Below are positions 40,999-50,906 of a stretch of DNA of 64,000 nt, piece after piece. Under the pieces are notes generated by a model that was not told the origin of the DNA, did no database searches, and was given only the letters and a program-made list of their open reading frames with translations. Positions within the stretch are counted from its first letter, which is position 1, and every line of letters starts with the position of its first letter. Where the stretch lies: positions 71,095 to 135,094 of the forward strand of contig NZ_MTKN01000021.1 of assembly GCF_001975825.1 (NCBI RefSeq), given 5' to 3'. This stretch comes from [Flexibacter] sp. ATCC 35208. GTDB taxonomy: Bacteria; Bacteroidota; Bacteroidia; Chitinophagales; Chitinophagaceae. Both the position numbers and the translations under genes were made by a program.

Positions 40999-41739
40999 CT
41001 ATACTTTACCAGCTACATTCAATCGATCGATCAACATTTGTTTATGTTGTTTTGAAATGATGATTGATTCATTATTTATCAATTCAATTGAATTCCCTAC
41101 TACTGATTTAATAGCAGGCAGGTGAATAATATAAGACTTATGTATACGTACAAATTGTGTTTCAGGCAGTACTTCTTCAATACTCTTCATACGCATGTAA
41201 GTCACTACATTCTTTTGTTTCGTGACTATTTTAATGTAATCTTTCATGCCTTCGATGTACAGAATATCTTCGAACAGGATCTTTGACAACTTGTGTCCGT
41301 CTTTTACAAACAGGTGCTGTGGCAGCTGTGTGGCGCTCACTGGTGCAGGAGCGACTGCTGCTGCTTCTCCTGCTTTCTGATCAATATCTTTCTTTGCTTT
41401 ATTGATCGCTTTTAAAAATCTTTCGAACGAAATAGGCTTTAGTAAAAAGTCTACCGCATTCAGGTCGTACCCCTCGATCGCATAGTTGGAATAGGCAGTG
41501 GCAAAAATCAGGAAGGGCGGATTAGACAATGATTTGATCAGTTCCAGACCATTGATTCTCGGCATCTGGATATCTGTGATCAGGAGCTCAATGGTATCTG
41601 TCTGCAATATGTCTATCGCATCGAAAGCATCTGCGCAGGATTTGACAAGTTCTAAGAAGGGTATGCGCTCGATATGACTTTCTAACAATTCCCGGGATAA
41701 CGGCTCATCATCTACGATGATACATTTGATTTTCTTCAT
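40999..41739 (-). CDS. LytTR-family response regulator
   Basis: The 246-residue protein has a receiver domain with ITDIQMPRINGLELI (phospho-acceptor Asp about 56) and the LKPI switch Lys. An Ala/Pro-rich linker (GEAAAVAPAPVSATQ) leads to a LytTR DNA-binding domain (FEDILYIEGMKDYIKIVT, RIHKSYIIHLPAI). It is co-transcribed with the LytS-type kinase, whose stop lies 2 bp upstream. Genes for secreted peptides or cell-surface products are frequent targets of LytTR regulators, and peptide systems flank it on both sides. Confidence 0.93.
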   Translation of the reverse strand: MKKIKCIIVDDEPLSRELLESHIERIPFLELVKSCADAFDAIDILQTDTIELLITDIQMPRINGLELIKSLSNPPFLIFATAYSNYAIEGYDLNAVDFLLKPISFERFLKAINKAKKDIDQKAGEAAAVAPAPVSATQLPQHLFVKDGHKLSKILFEDILYIEGMKDYIKIVTKQKNVVTYMRMKSIEEVLPETQFVRIHKSYIIHLPAIKSVVGNSIELINNESIIISKQHKQMLIDRLNVAGKV

Positions 41740-41741
41740 GG

Positions 41742-42851
41742 CTAGATAAGAGTTATATTAAGGTTGATGCTATGGGAATCCGGACTATTGTTGATGGATA
41801 ATGAGTACTTATTCTGATATAACAAGGATAGGCGTTTTTTCGTATTTGCAATCCCTATCCCCCCCGTTCCGGATTCTTTATGATGTTTAAATAATGATTC
41901 GTCCCCTTTACTATTTGCGATTTCAAAAAAGAGGGTATTGTCCGCCACCTCAAATGAAATCTTCAGCCATGGATTTTGGGTTGATGTATCCAGCCCGTGT
42001 TTAAATGAATTCTCGATAAACGGGAATGTCAGCAACGGTACGATCTTATATCCCTCCAGGGATTCAGCATCGTATACAAACTGAATATCTACATCCTTTC
42101 CATACCTGGCTTTTTCCAGTTGAACATAGTTATATAAAAAATCGGCTTCTTTTGACAATTCTACTTCTTCGCGGTTTGATTCGTACAGGGTATAACGCAG
42201 CATATCGGAGAGCTGCATAATTAATTCAGGTGCCCTGGGATTATTTCTGACAGACAGCGAATAGATATTATTGAGCGTGTTGAATAAAAAGTGTGGATTT
42301 AGCTGGGATCGTAGAAAACTCACTTCCAGGTTCAGGTTATCTCTTTCCAACCGGAGGGCCCTGTTGACTGATCGGGAGATTTCCTCGACGAGTTTTATGG
42401 TAATAGGCGGCGTTACGATCATGAGCACCCCGATGGAGGTCTGCAAAATGGTGTGTGGCGCCATGATCTGCCAGATAGATTTGTCAGCAATCACCTTTAC
42501 CGAGGCCAGTAGATCCCTGTCTGCTATCGTAAAATAGTTAATAAGCAGTGACATAAAGGAATAGTTGATCACTGCCCAGATCCAGAAGGGAACCAGGAGG
42601 CCTGCAAAGAACAGTATCCGTTCCTTCCTGTTCAGGAAAACCGGTACCAGTACATAAAAGATGAAATAAAAGAAAAACATGGCCCCCAGTAAGTTCCTTA
42701 AACCAAACATGAGGGAAATAAGTCCGTTCGTCGAGTAAAGGAACATAATATTCAGGGTATACAGGATCAACATAATACACCAGAATACGATGTGCACATA
42801 CTTTACATTCTCCGGGATAAGTAGTCGGGTAAAATCAAAGGGTTTTTTCAT
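41742..42851 (-). CDS. LytS-type sensor histidine kinase
   Basis: The 369-residue kinase has four hydrophobic segments in the first 170 residues (YVHIVFWCIMLILYTLNIMF, LGAMFFFYFIFYVLVPVF and two later), then a His_kinase region with VSFLRSQLNPHFLFNTLNNI. The ATPase part follows with VPLLTFPFIENSFKHG and GGIGIANTKKRLSLLY. The membrane part is of the multi-helix type without a large periplasmic loop, typical of sensors of small peptides or membrane ligands. It is divergent from the small peptide gene at 43151 across a 299-bp gap. Confidence 0.92.
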   Translation of the reverse strand: MKKPFDFTRLLIPENVKYVHIVFWCIMLILYTLNIMFLYSTNGLISLMFGLRNLLGAMFFFYFIFYVLVPVFLNRKERILFFAGLLVPFWIWAVINYSFMSLLINYFTIADRDLLASVKVIADKSIWQIMAPHTILQTSIGVLMIVTPPITIKLVEEISRSVNRALRLERDNLNLEVSFLRSQLNPHFLFNTLNNIYSLSVRNNPRAPELIMQLSDMLRYTLYESNREEVELSKEADFLYNYVQLEKARYGKDVDIQFVYDAESLEGYKIVPLLTFPFIENSFKHGLDTSTQNPWLKISFEVADNTLFFEIANSKGDESLFKHHKESGTGGIGIANTKKRLSLLYQNKYSLSINNSPDSHSINLNITLI

Positions 42852-43150
42852 GTCCGCCTCTAAACAATTATAAATCAGTGCCTTCTCTTTGGGTCATTTT
42901 CTACAATACTTAATGAAGATATGTTTTTTTTGGCGTATTTCCTTATCTAAGGGGGTTTTCCAGCTCAAATTTTGGTGAGTAATCTCTCAAAAAAAACCCT
43001 TCTTCCCCCATTTTTCCTGTTTTTCAAAATCCTTGATGCCTACGGTGTGATCATTTCGTTGGGTAAGACATCACTTTGGTCTAAAAGAATTTTTGCCCGG
43101 CGGGAAAAGATGAAAGTTTGTATCGTAATCAACAACAAAAAACTACCACT

Positions 43151-43327
43151 ATGAAACAAGTAAAAAACACTACCGGCAAACAATCAAATCTGAGCCTGAA
43201 CAAAGAAATTATCAGCAAGCTCAACGCCTGCGGTTGCGGCAAAGGTGCGAATGGCCAGGGCAACAACTATTCTTCTATCAACACCCTGCCTACCGGTGTA
43301 TCCAGCTTAGCGACTGTAACCGCTTAA
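43151..43327 (+). CDS. Small peptide with lanthipeptide-like leader
   Basis: The 58-residue product starts at ATG 43151. The leader contains LSLNKEIISKLN at residues 14-25, the motif of Bacteroidota class I lanthipeptide precursors. The core begins ACGCGKGANGQGNN (Cys 27 and Cys 29) and ends in a Ser/Thr-rich tail (SSLATVTA), so it has the residues for thioether rings. No lanthionine synthetase is encoded in this window. It precedes a receiver-domain gene by 29 bp and lies opposite the LytS kinase, so it may also be a signal peptide. Confidence 0.78.
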   Translation: MKQVKNTTGKQSNLSLNKEIISKLNACGCGKGANGQGNNYSSINTLPTGVSSLATVTA

Positions 43328-43356
43328 TCCCTTTTTTCATTAATTATCTACCAGCA

Positions 43357-43737
43357 ATGTATTTGACTTGTATTATAATAGACGAAGACCCGCTCAGTGT
43401 TGATATGCTGGAATACTATATCAGTCAGACGGATGGAATAAGGCTCATTGCCAAATCGACCAAAGCCTCCGATATATTGACCACCATCAGTAAGTCCGCT
43501 CCGGATATAGTTTTTATAGACGTCAGTATTTCAGGTATTGAAAACCTGGTGTTTGACGACATATTCCAGAAGGACATTGTCTATGTTTTCGTCACCAAAT
43601 ATCCATATGACTATGTGCTGGATATATTGCCCAGACAATTAGCCAACGTAGGATATTTAAACAAACCCGTGAGTTTCCTGCTCTTTAAAAAAGAAATAGG
43701 GAGAATAAAGGACCTGCACGCATCCAAATTAAATTAA
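43357..43737 (+). CDS. Stand-alone receiver-domain protein
   Basis: ATG 43357 gives 126 residues of receiver domain only: CIIIDEDPLSVDMLEYYI, IVFIDVSISGIE with phospho-acceptor Asp 55, and YLNKPVS with the conserved Lys. It resembles receivers of LytTR regulators but lacks the LytTR output domain. It could compete with or modulate the neighbouring LytTR regulator for phosphate from LytS. It is co-directional with the small peptide and TonB receptor genes, 11 bp before the latter. Confidence 0.85.
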   Translation: MYLTCIIIDEDPLSVDMLEYYISQTDGIRLIAKSTKASDILTTISKSAPDIVFIDVSISGIENLVFDDIFQKDIVYVFVTKYPYDYVLDILPRQLANVGYLNKPVSFLLFKKEIGRIKDLHASKLN

Positions 43738-43748
43738 CCCTTCATTGT

Positions 43749-45962
43749 ATGCCTAAAAAGATACTTACCATCATATTGTTCCTGCTTGTAACCACCGTGG
43801 CCCTTGGGCAGGCACAAATAACCGGTTCGGTTACTGACAACAAAAAGCAGGCAATACCTGGTGTATCTGTCGCTTTAAAAGACACCTACGATGGTGCCAC
43901 CACTGACTCTACCGGGCGCTTCCGTATCAGTACCACAGAAAAAGGTACTTTCACACTGATCGCCTCCGCCACAGGGTATGAGACCAAAGTACAAACCATC
44001 ACCCTGGGTAGTGAACCTATACAAATAGACTTTGCCCTCAAGGAAAAGATAAGTGAACTCAATGCCGTCACGATCACCGCAGGCGCATTTGGAGGAGGTT
44101 TGGGCAAAAAAGGCCTTACCGTATTAAGTTCGCTGGACGTACAAACCACGGCCGGCGCCAACGCAGACATTTCCCGGGCTGTCAATACCCTACCCGGTGC
44201 ACAACAGATCAACAACCAGGAAGGCCTCTTTGTAAGAGGGGGTGATAGCTATGAAGCCAAACAGTTCATAGACGGATCGCTCGTGAGCAGACCTTACTAC
44301 CTGAGTGCCTCTAATATCCCCAGCCGTGGCAGATACCCGGCTACCCTGTTCAAAGGCTTTGCCTTTAGTACCGGTGGCTATTCCGCACTGTATGGACAGG
44401 CCCTCAGCTCTGTATTGATCATGGAGACCATCGATCTGCCACAGCAATCAGAAGCCAATGCCTTCATCTCTCCTATCCAGAATAGCCTGGGTGTACAAAA
44501 GCTTGCGAAGAACCAAAGATCTTCTTTTGGCTTTAACTATCAATATACCAACACCAGCCTGTATTATGCACTGGTGAAACAAACACCTGATTACTTTATC
44601 CGTCCACGGTTTCATAATGCGGATGCTAACTTCCGCATCAGGACTAAGAACGGAATGATAAAATACTACACCACCTTTAGTTATAATAAACTGGGTGTAC
44701 GCAATCCCAATATCGACACGGTTGATATGAAAACCGCGATCACCCTTAGTAATTATAACTGGTTCAATGCCCTCAACTGGAAAGAAAACCTGGGAGACGG
44801 CTGGAAAATGACCCTCTCCGCCAGCTATAGCATTACCCACGACAGCATCAGCAGTCAGCTGCAGGATGCGAACAACGTACCTCAATACATCTCTGAAAAA
44901 TACTGGCTGGATACGGTGAATTTTAGATTAGACAGAAAAGAAAGCCTGATACAAGGCAAAGCTGTGATAGAGAAAAAATTCAGCAACCTGAATACCATTC
45001 GCTTTGGTAGTGAATACTGGTACTCTTCCTATAATTTCCATTATAATAAAATCAGTAAGGAGCTTCCGGATCAACTGACCGCCGGCTTTGCTGAAACAGA
45101 ACTATACTTTACGAATTCGCTCGTGGCTACTTTCGGCATCAGGGCAGAATATTCTTCCATCCTCCAAAAGGCCAAAGTGGCACCCCGTGCCTCATTGGCC
45201 TATAGGATGGGCAATGGATCTACCATCTCTGCAGCATACGGACAGTTCTGGCAAAAACCAGAAAACACCTATCTGCAAGTGACCTCATCGCTCGGTTATA
45301 CCAAAGCCACTCACTATATCATCAACTATCAGCGACAGGTACGCGGTACCTTCCTGAGAGTGGAAGCATTCTACAAGCAATACGAAGACCTGATTAAAAC
45401 AGTGCCTACGTACAACAACAGCGGCAGTGGCTATGCCAAAGGAATTGAACTGTACTTCCGTGACAAGACATCGTTCAAACACCTGGATTACAGCATCAGC
45501 TATTCCTACCTGGATACCAAACGTGATTACCTGAATTATCCAAGGGCACTCATGCCTAATATTGCAGCCAATCACACCGCTACCGCTTCTGTAAAACGCT
45601 TCTTTACTCAAATAGGAACCGGTGCCAGTCTGACGTACACCTTTGCTACAGGAAGGCCTTATTATGCCATCATCCCTGATAGTACAGGCAAAGCTTACTA
45701 CATCAAAGATCAGGGCAAAACAAACGGCTATCAAACACTGGACATGAGCGTTTATCACCTGACCACGATCGGCAAAGCATCGGCTATTCTATATGCTTCT
45801 GCTACCAATCTGCTTGGGCGTACGAACATCTCAGGATACAACTACTCTTATAATGCCCTGGTAAAACAACCCATTCTCCCCCCGGCACAACGCACCTTCT
45901 TTGTAGGTCTGATACTGAACTGGGGCATAGATAGAAGACAAAGCACTATTGATAACCTTTAA
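43749..45962 (+). CDS. TonB-dependent outer membrane receptor
   Basis: The 737-residue protein has a signal peptide (ILFLLVTTVALGQ), a CarboxypepD-like domain (ITGSVTDNKKQAIPGVSV), a plug with VNTLPGAQQINNQEGLFVRGG and a beta barrel. It is shorter than SusC and has no SusD partner, so it resembles siderophore, vitamin or peptide receptors. Its place directly after the small peptide and receiver genes suggests uptake or sensing of a related molecule. Substrate unknown. Confidence 0.88.
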   Translation: MPKKILTIILFLLVTTVALGQAQITGSVTDNKKQAIPGVSVALKDTYDGATTDSTGRFRISTTEKGTFTLIASATGYETKVQTITLGSEPIQIDFALKEKISELNAVTITAGAFGGGLGKKGLTVLSSLDVQTTAGANADISRAVNTLPGAQQINNQEGLFVRGGDSYEAKQFIDGSLVSRPYYLSASNIPSRGRYPATLFKGFAFSTGGYSALYGQALSSVLIMETIDLPQQSEANAFISPIQNSLGVQKLAKNQRSSFGFNYQYTNTSLYYALVKQTPDYFIRPRFHNADANFRIRTKNGMIKYYTTFSYNKLGVRNPNIDTVDMKTAITLSNYNWFNALNWKENLGDGWKMTLSASYSITHDSISSQLQDANNVPQYISEKYWLDTVNFRLDRKESLIQGKAVIEKKFSNLNTIRFGSEYWYSSYNFHYNKISKELPDQLTAGFAETELYFTNSLVATFGIRAEYSSILQKAKVAPRASLAYRMGNGSTISAAYGQFWQKPENTYLQVTSSLGYTKATHYIINYQRQVRGTFLRVEAFYKQYEDLIKTVPTYNNSGSGYAKGIELYFRDKTSFKHLDYSISYSYLDTKRDYLNYPRALMPNIAANHTATASVKRFFTQIGTGASLTYTFATGRPYYAIIPDSTGKAYYIKDQGKTNGYQTLDMSVYHLTTIGKASAILYASATNLLGRTNISGYNYSYNALVKQPILPPAQRTFFVGLILNWGIDRRQSTIDNL

Positions 45963-45971
45963 AATATAACC

Positions 45972-46598
45972 ATGAAAAAAATCATCTTCGCCCTTACTTT
46001 ACTGGTCACCATTGGTGCCCATGCACAGAGCACAAAGTATGTGGCAGCTATGCAGCATAACCTCGAATTGCTTGATTCTGCCAAAACCATCGAACAACTC
46101 GCTACCGTATCACAGGCATTTGAACGTATTGGTGATGCTGAAAAAACACAGTGGCTGCCTTACTACTATGCAGCGCTGGCACAGACCCGCATTGGGTTTG
46201 GCGATCCTAAAGCAGATAAAGACGCCATCGGTCAGAAAGCCAATGACCTGGCAGCAAAAGGAGAAGCAATTCAGAAAAATGCAGAGTTCTGCACCATCCG
46301 CAATATGGCAGCGACTATACAGATGCTGGTGAATCCCATGGAACGCTTTAAAACCTTTGGCATCAAAGCGTATACTTACCTGCAGGAAGGATACAAACTG
46401 GATCCGAACAACCCTCGCCTGTACTTCCTAGATGGTGCTTCTACCTTTGGTAAACCTGAATACATAGGTGGAGGAAAAGAGAAAGCAAAACCACTGTTTG
46501 TAAAAGCAGAACAACTCTTTAAAGCAGAGAAACCAGCAGAGTTATATCCACACTGGGGACTGGCAGAGACAGAAAGATACCTGGCCAAATGTAATTAA
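45972..46598 (+). CDS. Secreted TPR-like hypothetical protein
   Basis: The 208-residue protein has a signal peptide (MKKIIFALTLLVTIGAHAQ). The rest is helical with TPR-like segments (EKTQWLPYYYAALAQTRIGFG, YTYLQEGYKLDPNNPRLYFL, LYPHWGLAETERYLAKC). It starts 9 bp after the TonB receptor stop and is in the same operon. Similar proteins sit beside TonB receptors in many Bacteroidota, where their role is not known. Confidence 0.75.
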   Translation: MKKIIFALTLLVTIGAHAQSTKYVAAMQHNLELLDSAKTIEQLATVSQAFERIGDAEKTQWLPYYYAALAQTRIGFGDPKADKDAIGQKANDLAAKGEAIQKNAEFCTIRNMAATIQMLVNPMERFKTFGIKAYTYLQEGYKLDPNNPRLYFLDGASTFGKPEYIGGGKEKAKPLFVKAEQLFKAEKPAELYPHWGLAETERYLAKCN

Positions 46599-46616
46599 CC
46601 ATCAATTGTTATTACC

Positions 46617-47279
46617 ATGGAAACGCTCGTAAAAGTTCTTATTTATATACATGCCTTATGTGGTGGCCTGGGCCTTGTCAGCGGCATTGCCAGCATAGGT
46701 GTAAAAAAGGGCAGCAAGCTGCATAAAAACAGTGGCAAAACTTTTTCTTATTCAATGGTCATCAGTTCACTGTTATCGTTGGTGATCGCGCGAATGCCTG
46801 GCCATGAGAACCTGTTCTTATTCCTGATCGGGGTATTTACCATTTATCTGGTACTGGCAGGCAATCGCGCGCTTACATTCAGATATGATACTAAAAGCAG
46901 TGCTGATACGATTGATAAAACGATATCGGGTACTATGCTGGGTGCTTCTGTCATCATGTTGCTGATCGGCATTTACCAGATCACTACACACAAAGGTGGA
47001 AATGCCGTATTGTTTGCTTTCTTTGGTGGATTTGGGTTGTATATGACATTGAAGGATTTTTACACTTTCAGGGTTTTTAAAGAGAAGAAAAATGCATGGT
47101 TGAGTAGTCATATAGGCAGGATGGTGGCGGCGCTGATCGCTTCTATTACAGCCTTTATGGTGGCGGGTTTACATATACAAACGCTGGTTACGTGGATAAT
47201 GCCTTCGATTATAGGGACTTTCTATATTACTTACTGGAATTCGAAGATAAAAGGGTCTGCATTGGCATTAACGAAATAA
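46617..47279 (+). CDS. Multi-helix inner membrane protein
   Basis: The 220-residue protein has about seven hydrophobic helices and His residues in the first helix (IYIHALCGGLGLVSGIASIG), reminiscent of DUF2306-like membrane proteins. There is no soluble domain. It starts 18 bp after the TPR-like gene and closes the operon. The family label is tentative; function unknown. Confidence 0.65.
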   Translation: METLVKVLIYIHALCGGLGLVSGIASIGVKKGSKLHKNSGKTFSYSMVISSLLSLVIARMPGHENLFLFLIGVFTIYLVLAGNRALTFRYDTKSSADTIDKTISGTMLGASVIMLLIGIYQITTHKGGNAVLFAFFGGFGLYMTLKDFYTFRVFKEKKNAWLSSHIGRMVAALIASITAFMVAGLHIQTLVTWIMPSIIGTFYITYWNSKIKGSALALTK

Positions 47280-47294
47280 AACATTCATGAAAAA

Positions 47295-47519
47295 GGGAAT
47301 TCACCAACGGGGAATGAAACCATTTTCAGAAAAGAGGTTGTATTATAAAATAAATAAAAAACCTGAGAATCGAATAAATAAAAACCTGGATCCATTAGGT
47401 ATCTGAATAAAACAGTCACGAAAGAGGAGAATTTTCCAACGGGGAATGAAAACTATTTTCAAAGAACGAGGCCGTATCTTAAGTAAGATACAGCCTCGTT
47501 TTATCCGGATACCTAATGG
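47295..47519. repeat. Direct and inverted repeats in the gap after the membrane protein
   Basis: A roughly 50-bp unit occurs at 47295-47343 and 47427-47477, sharing CCAACGGGGAATGAAA and flanks. Around the second copy, CCATTAGGTATC (47392-47403) faces GATACCTAATGG (47508-47519) with further matches outward. A 17-bp hairpin AACGAGGC...GCCTCGTT (47465-47500) lies inside and can end transcription from both sides. No gene is supported in 47280-47594. Confidence 0.75.
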
Positions 47520-47594
47520 AGATAGGTAGTCCTTTAAGCACTTCTGAGGAGGTTTATTTATTTTTGATACACGCTCTTTATGATAGTGTTTTTC

Positions 47595-50500
47595 TTAGTT
47601 AAATAAATATCTGACACCAAACTGCATCTGCCATCTTGAAGTAAGAGCTGTGTTATTTGCATAGCTATTCACATAAGATACCTGATTTTTTGCATCAGCA
47701 TAAGGGAATGAGAATAAAGGCGTCTTACCATCAGCAGCCAACCCTTCAAACTTAAGGAAGTTATTGACTGTAGCGGCTTGCACGATACCCCAGTTCCTGT
47801 TCAGGAAGTTACCTACATTGATAATATCGAGAGACAGTCTCAATGTATGTCTGTCTTTTCCTGTTTTTACTGAGATATCTTCTGTGATATTTACATCCAG
47901 CTTTTTGTAGTAAGGTAATACAGCCGCATTTGCTTTTGCTGTTTCACCACGGTGGAAATTGAGGTATTTGTTCTGACCAATGAAGTTGTCCAGCTGTGTA
48001 TAGATCTGTGAAGCAGTTCTTGGATCAGCAGTAGTACCTGTAGTAGACCCTGTATGTGTGGTAGCATTGTAAGAACCCACATTGATCAGGTTGATATCGG
48101 TAGCACTCTTTGGAATATAGATCAGGTCATTGTTAAAGCCATCGCCATTCAGGTCACCATTGTAAATATAAGAAACGGTACCAGCAGGTGCCGCTTCGAA
48201 TATAGCACCGAATGAAGTAGAGAAATACTTTGCATAAGACACTTTGTAAGATGCCATCGCAATGACACGGTTAGGCAGTCTGTAAGAAGCATATGCAAGA
48301 TTAGCGCCATTTGGATCACCACTTACTGCGCGTGCACTCCACATAGAAGATGCGGTACTACCTGTTTCAGAAGTATTTCTTGCGTCGCCATGTGCATAAG
48401 CTACGCTGGTGTACAGGTTACCAAAAGTACGCTCTACTCTTGCTGTGATATTGTATGTATACCCTTTGTTGGTATTCTTCATCAGAATAGCATTGCCGAT
48501 ATTAGGGTTTTCCAGTGTGGTACCTGAATAATACTTATTGCTTGTATTCAGAGAAGTAGTCAGCGATGTATTATATCGCATACGGTTATCACCGCCATTA
48601 TTCAATGCATAACCATTCGTCTCATTCAGGTTGATGTTAGAGAAGTAGACTGCATTGATATCTTTGGTATACGTACCTTCTACTGTGAATACCCAGTCAT
48701 TGATCTTTTTATCAACAGCCAGACTTGATTTCAATACGGAAGGGTATTTGAAATTCTTGTCAGTCAGTGCTACACTGTACGAAGTGTTAGCTGATGCACC
48801 CGCAGGACGGTATGCATTTGGATCTGCGCTAAAGGCCACACCGGAAGTATTCGTGAAGGACCCCCACTGAATACCGTTGTTACTAGCCTGGTTGCTCAAC
48901 CATACAAACGGAGGAGGACCTGAGAAGATACCGAAACCACCTCTTAATTGCAGGGTTCTGTCGCCCATTACATCATAGTTGAAACCGATGCGTGGAGAGA
49001 TCAGCACTGCATTGCCCGGCGCTTTACCGATGTTGTAAGACTGACCATCTTTGAAAATCAGTTTGTCGAAATTAGGGTTGTCAGTAAAGGATTGCTTGTA
49101 GATCGTCATGTCAAACCTTACACCATAGGTGAAAGTGAAACGATCGGAGACTCTCCATTTATCCTGTGCAAATACACCCAGTTCTGTAGAACCTGCATAT
49201 GCCCATGGGAAGGAACCATCTTTCAGTGCAGAGTATTGCAGGTAATAACTTTTTGCATTGGCAGTGCCATTGGTTACACTGTTGTAGAAATCTGTCAGAC
49301 TATTGAACTGATAAGCGCCCTGGTAGCCGGGAGCAAATGCGTTCTGGTACTTCCTGTAATAGTCCTGTGTACCCACGGTAATCTCGTGTGCACTGGCATA
49401 GTACGTGAAGATGTCTGAGATCTGGAATACGTCTGTATTCAGTACGTTGTTGTAAGTATATGGTTCGTATCCGAAGGTGGTATAAATATTACCGTTGTTC
49501 AGGATATCCACCAGTGGGAAGGTATTTGAAGTAGAGTTAGGTGTACGATAGTCGCGCAGTGCGGTATAGCCCACCTGGAACTTATTGGACACTTTATTGC
49601 TGAAGCGGGAATTCAACTCAGCGATAAAGATGTTGAAGTTGTTATTGATCACATAACCGCTACCAAAGAAAGGCATGGCGTTCGTGCCCGGCTGACCGGT
49701 AGTAACGCCGGCAGGGCGGCTGTTGCTCGCGAACTGATCAGTGAATGATTTCAGGTAGTTGTACTTCACTGTCAATGAATGTTTTTCATTGATGTTCCAG
49801 TCGAATTTAAGCGTAGCCTTATCACTGTTTGTTCTGAAAGAATAACCGGTGAAAGCACCTGGGTCATAGCCGAAGTTAGACTTCAGGAAAGCTGCGAGTG
49901 CAGTCAGCGTATCGGCATTGGCTTGTGATACACCAGCGCTGGCATTAGCAGGGTGATTAGCATCAGAAGGTACCCAGCTGGTAGCAGGCGCGGTCTGGCG
50001 GGAAGACTCTAAGCTCAGGAAGAAGAACACTTTGTTCTTAATGATCGGCCCACCGATAGAGAGGCCACGGATATTGAAGGACAGCGGTGTTTTGTTCACC
50101 TGGCTGTTGCCTACTTTATACCCTTGTGTACCTGCACCTTTGATGTAGGTGTATACAGATGCTTTCAGGGTATTGGTACCACTCCTGGTTACGGCATTTA
50201 CACCGGCACCGGAGAAACCACCCTGACGTACATCGTAAGGCGATACGCTCACCTGTACCTGCTCAATCGCATCCAGGCTGATAGGTTGTGCACTGGTTTG
50301 ACCACCCAGGGTACCAGACAGACCGAAGGAGTTGTTGAAGTTAGCACCATCTACCGTAAAGTTGTTGTACTGGGGGCTTCTGCCACCAAAGCTCTGGCCA
50401 GCGGCTACAGTACTGCTGGTAGGCTCAAGGCGGGTAAAATCCTGTGCAGAACGACTGATGGTTGGCAGTTTTTCCAACTGATCTCTGCTGATGATCTCCT

Positions 50501-50906
50501 GGGAACCGGTTCGGCTGTTGTTAAAGGTTTTATCCTGCTTGCCTTTCACTACTATTTCGCCCAGTTGTTTGGTACTCGGGGCGAGGGTGAAGTTGCCGGT
50601 AAATTCCTGTCCCAGCGACAGATTGATGTTGTCCAGGTGCTGATCGCCATACCCGATATAGGTCACGGAAATGGTGTAAGGACCGCCTACACGTACGTTG
50701 GCAAAATTGTAGCGACCATCCGCACGGCTGGTGGTTACATAGCGGGTGCCGGTTGGGGTGTGTACAGCTGTGATAACGGCGCCTGGTACACCAGTCTGGC
50801 CGTCGGTAATGATACCGTGAATTTCTGAGGTTGTTTCCTGCGCCAGGAGGAACATAGGTAGACAAAGTATTAACACGAGTGTTAATAGACAATTTCGGAT
50901 CGACAT
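47595..50906 (-). CDS. Oar-like TonB-dependent receptor
   Basis: The 1103-residue protein has a signal peptide (LLTLVLILCLPMFLLAQ), a CarboxypepD-like domain (HGIITDGQTGVPGAVITA), then GEIVVKGKQDKTF and a plug with NFTVDGANFNNSFG and IEQVQVSVSPYDVRQGGFSGAG. The latter pattern, plus the very long barrel, is typical of Oar-like proteins (first described in Myxococcus). They transport or sense proteins or signals at the outer membrane. No SusD follows. The divergent gene at 51377 encodes a membrane regulator that may control it. Confidence 0.88.
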   Translation of the reverse strand: MSIRNCLLTLVLILCLPMFLLAQETTSEIHGIITDGQTGVPGAVITAVHTPTGTRYVTTSRADGRYNFANVRVGGPYTISVTYIGYGDQHLDNINLSLGQEFTGNFTLAPSTKQLGEIVVKGKQDKTFNNSRTGSQEIISRDQLEKLPTISRSAQDFTRLEPTSSTVAAGQSFGGRSPQYNNFTVDGANFNNSFGLSGTLGGQTSAQPISLDAIEQVQVSVSPYDVRQGGFSGAGVNAVTRSGTNTLKASVYTYIKGAGTQGYKVGNSQVNKTPLSFNIRGLSIGGPIIKNKVFFFLSLESSRQTAPATSWVPSDANHPANASAGVSQANADTLTALAAFLKSNFGYDPGAFTGYSFRTNSDKATLKFDWNINEKHSLTVKYNYLKSFTDQFASNSRPAGVTTGQPGTNAMPFFGSGYVINNNFNIFIAELNSRFSNKVSNKFQVGYTALRDYRTPNSTSNTFPLVDILNNGNIYTTFGYEPYTYNNVLNTDVFQISDIFTYYASAHEITVGTQDYYRKYQNAFAPGYQGAYQFNSLTDFYNSVTNGTANAKSYYLQYSALKDGSFPWAYAGSTELGVFAQDKWRVSDRFTFTYGVRFDMTIYKQSFTDNPNFDKLIFKDGQSYNIGKAPGNAVLISPRIGFNYDVMGDRTLQLRGGFGIFSGPPPFVWLSNQASNNGIQWGSFTNTSGVAFSADPNAYRPAGASANTSYSVALTDKNFKYPSVLKSSLAVDKKINDWVFTVEGTYTKDINAVYFSNINLNETNGYALNNGGDNRMRYNTSLTTSLNTSNKYYSGTTLENPNIGNAILMKNTNKGYTYNITARVERTFGNLYTSVAYAHGDARNTSETGSTASSMWSARAVSGDPNGANLAYASYRLPNRVIAMASYKVSYAKYFSTSFGAIFEAAPAGTVSYIYNGDLNGDGFNNDLIYIPKSATDINLINVGSYNATTHTGSTTGTTADPRTASQIYTQLDNFIGQNKYLNFHRGETAKANAAVLPYYKKLDVNITEDISVKTGKDRHTLRLSLDIINVGNFLNRNWGIVQAATVNNFLKFEGLAADGKTPLFSFPYADAKNQVSYVNSYANNTALTSRWQMQFGVRYLFN

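Noticed and set aside
42972..43154. 60-residue plus-strand frame before the small peptide
   Set aside because: It starts at a non-ATG codon, overlaps the real peptide start and has composition of an A+T-rich leader region.
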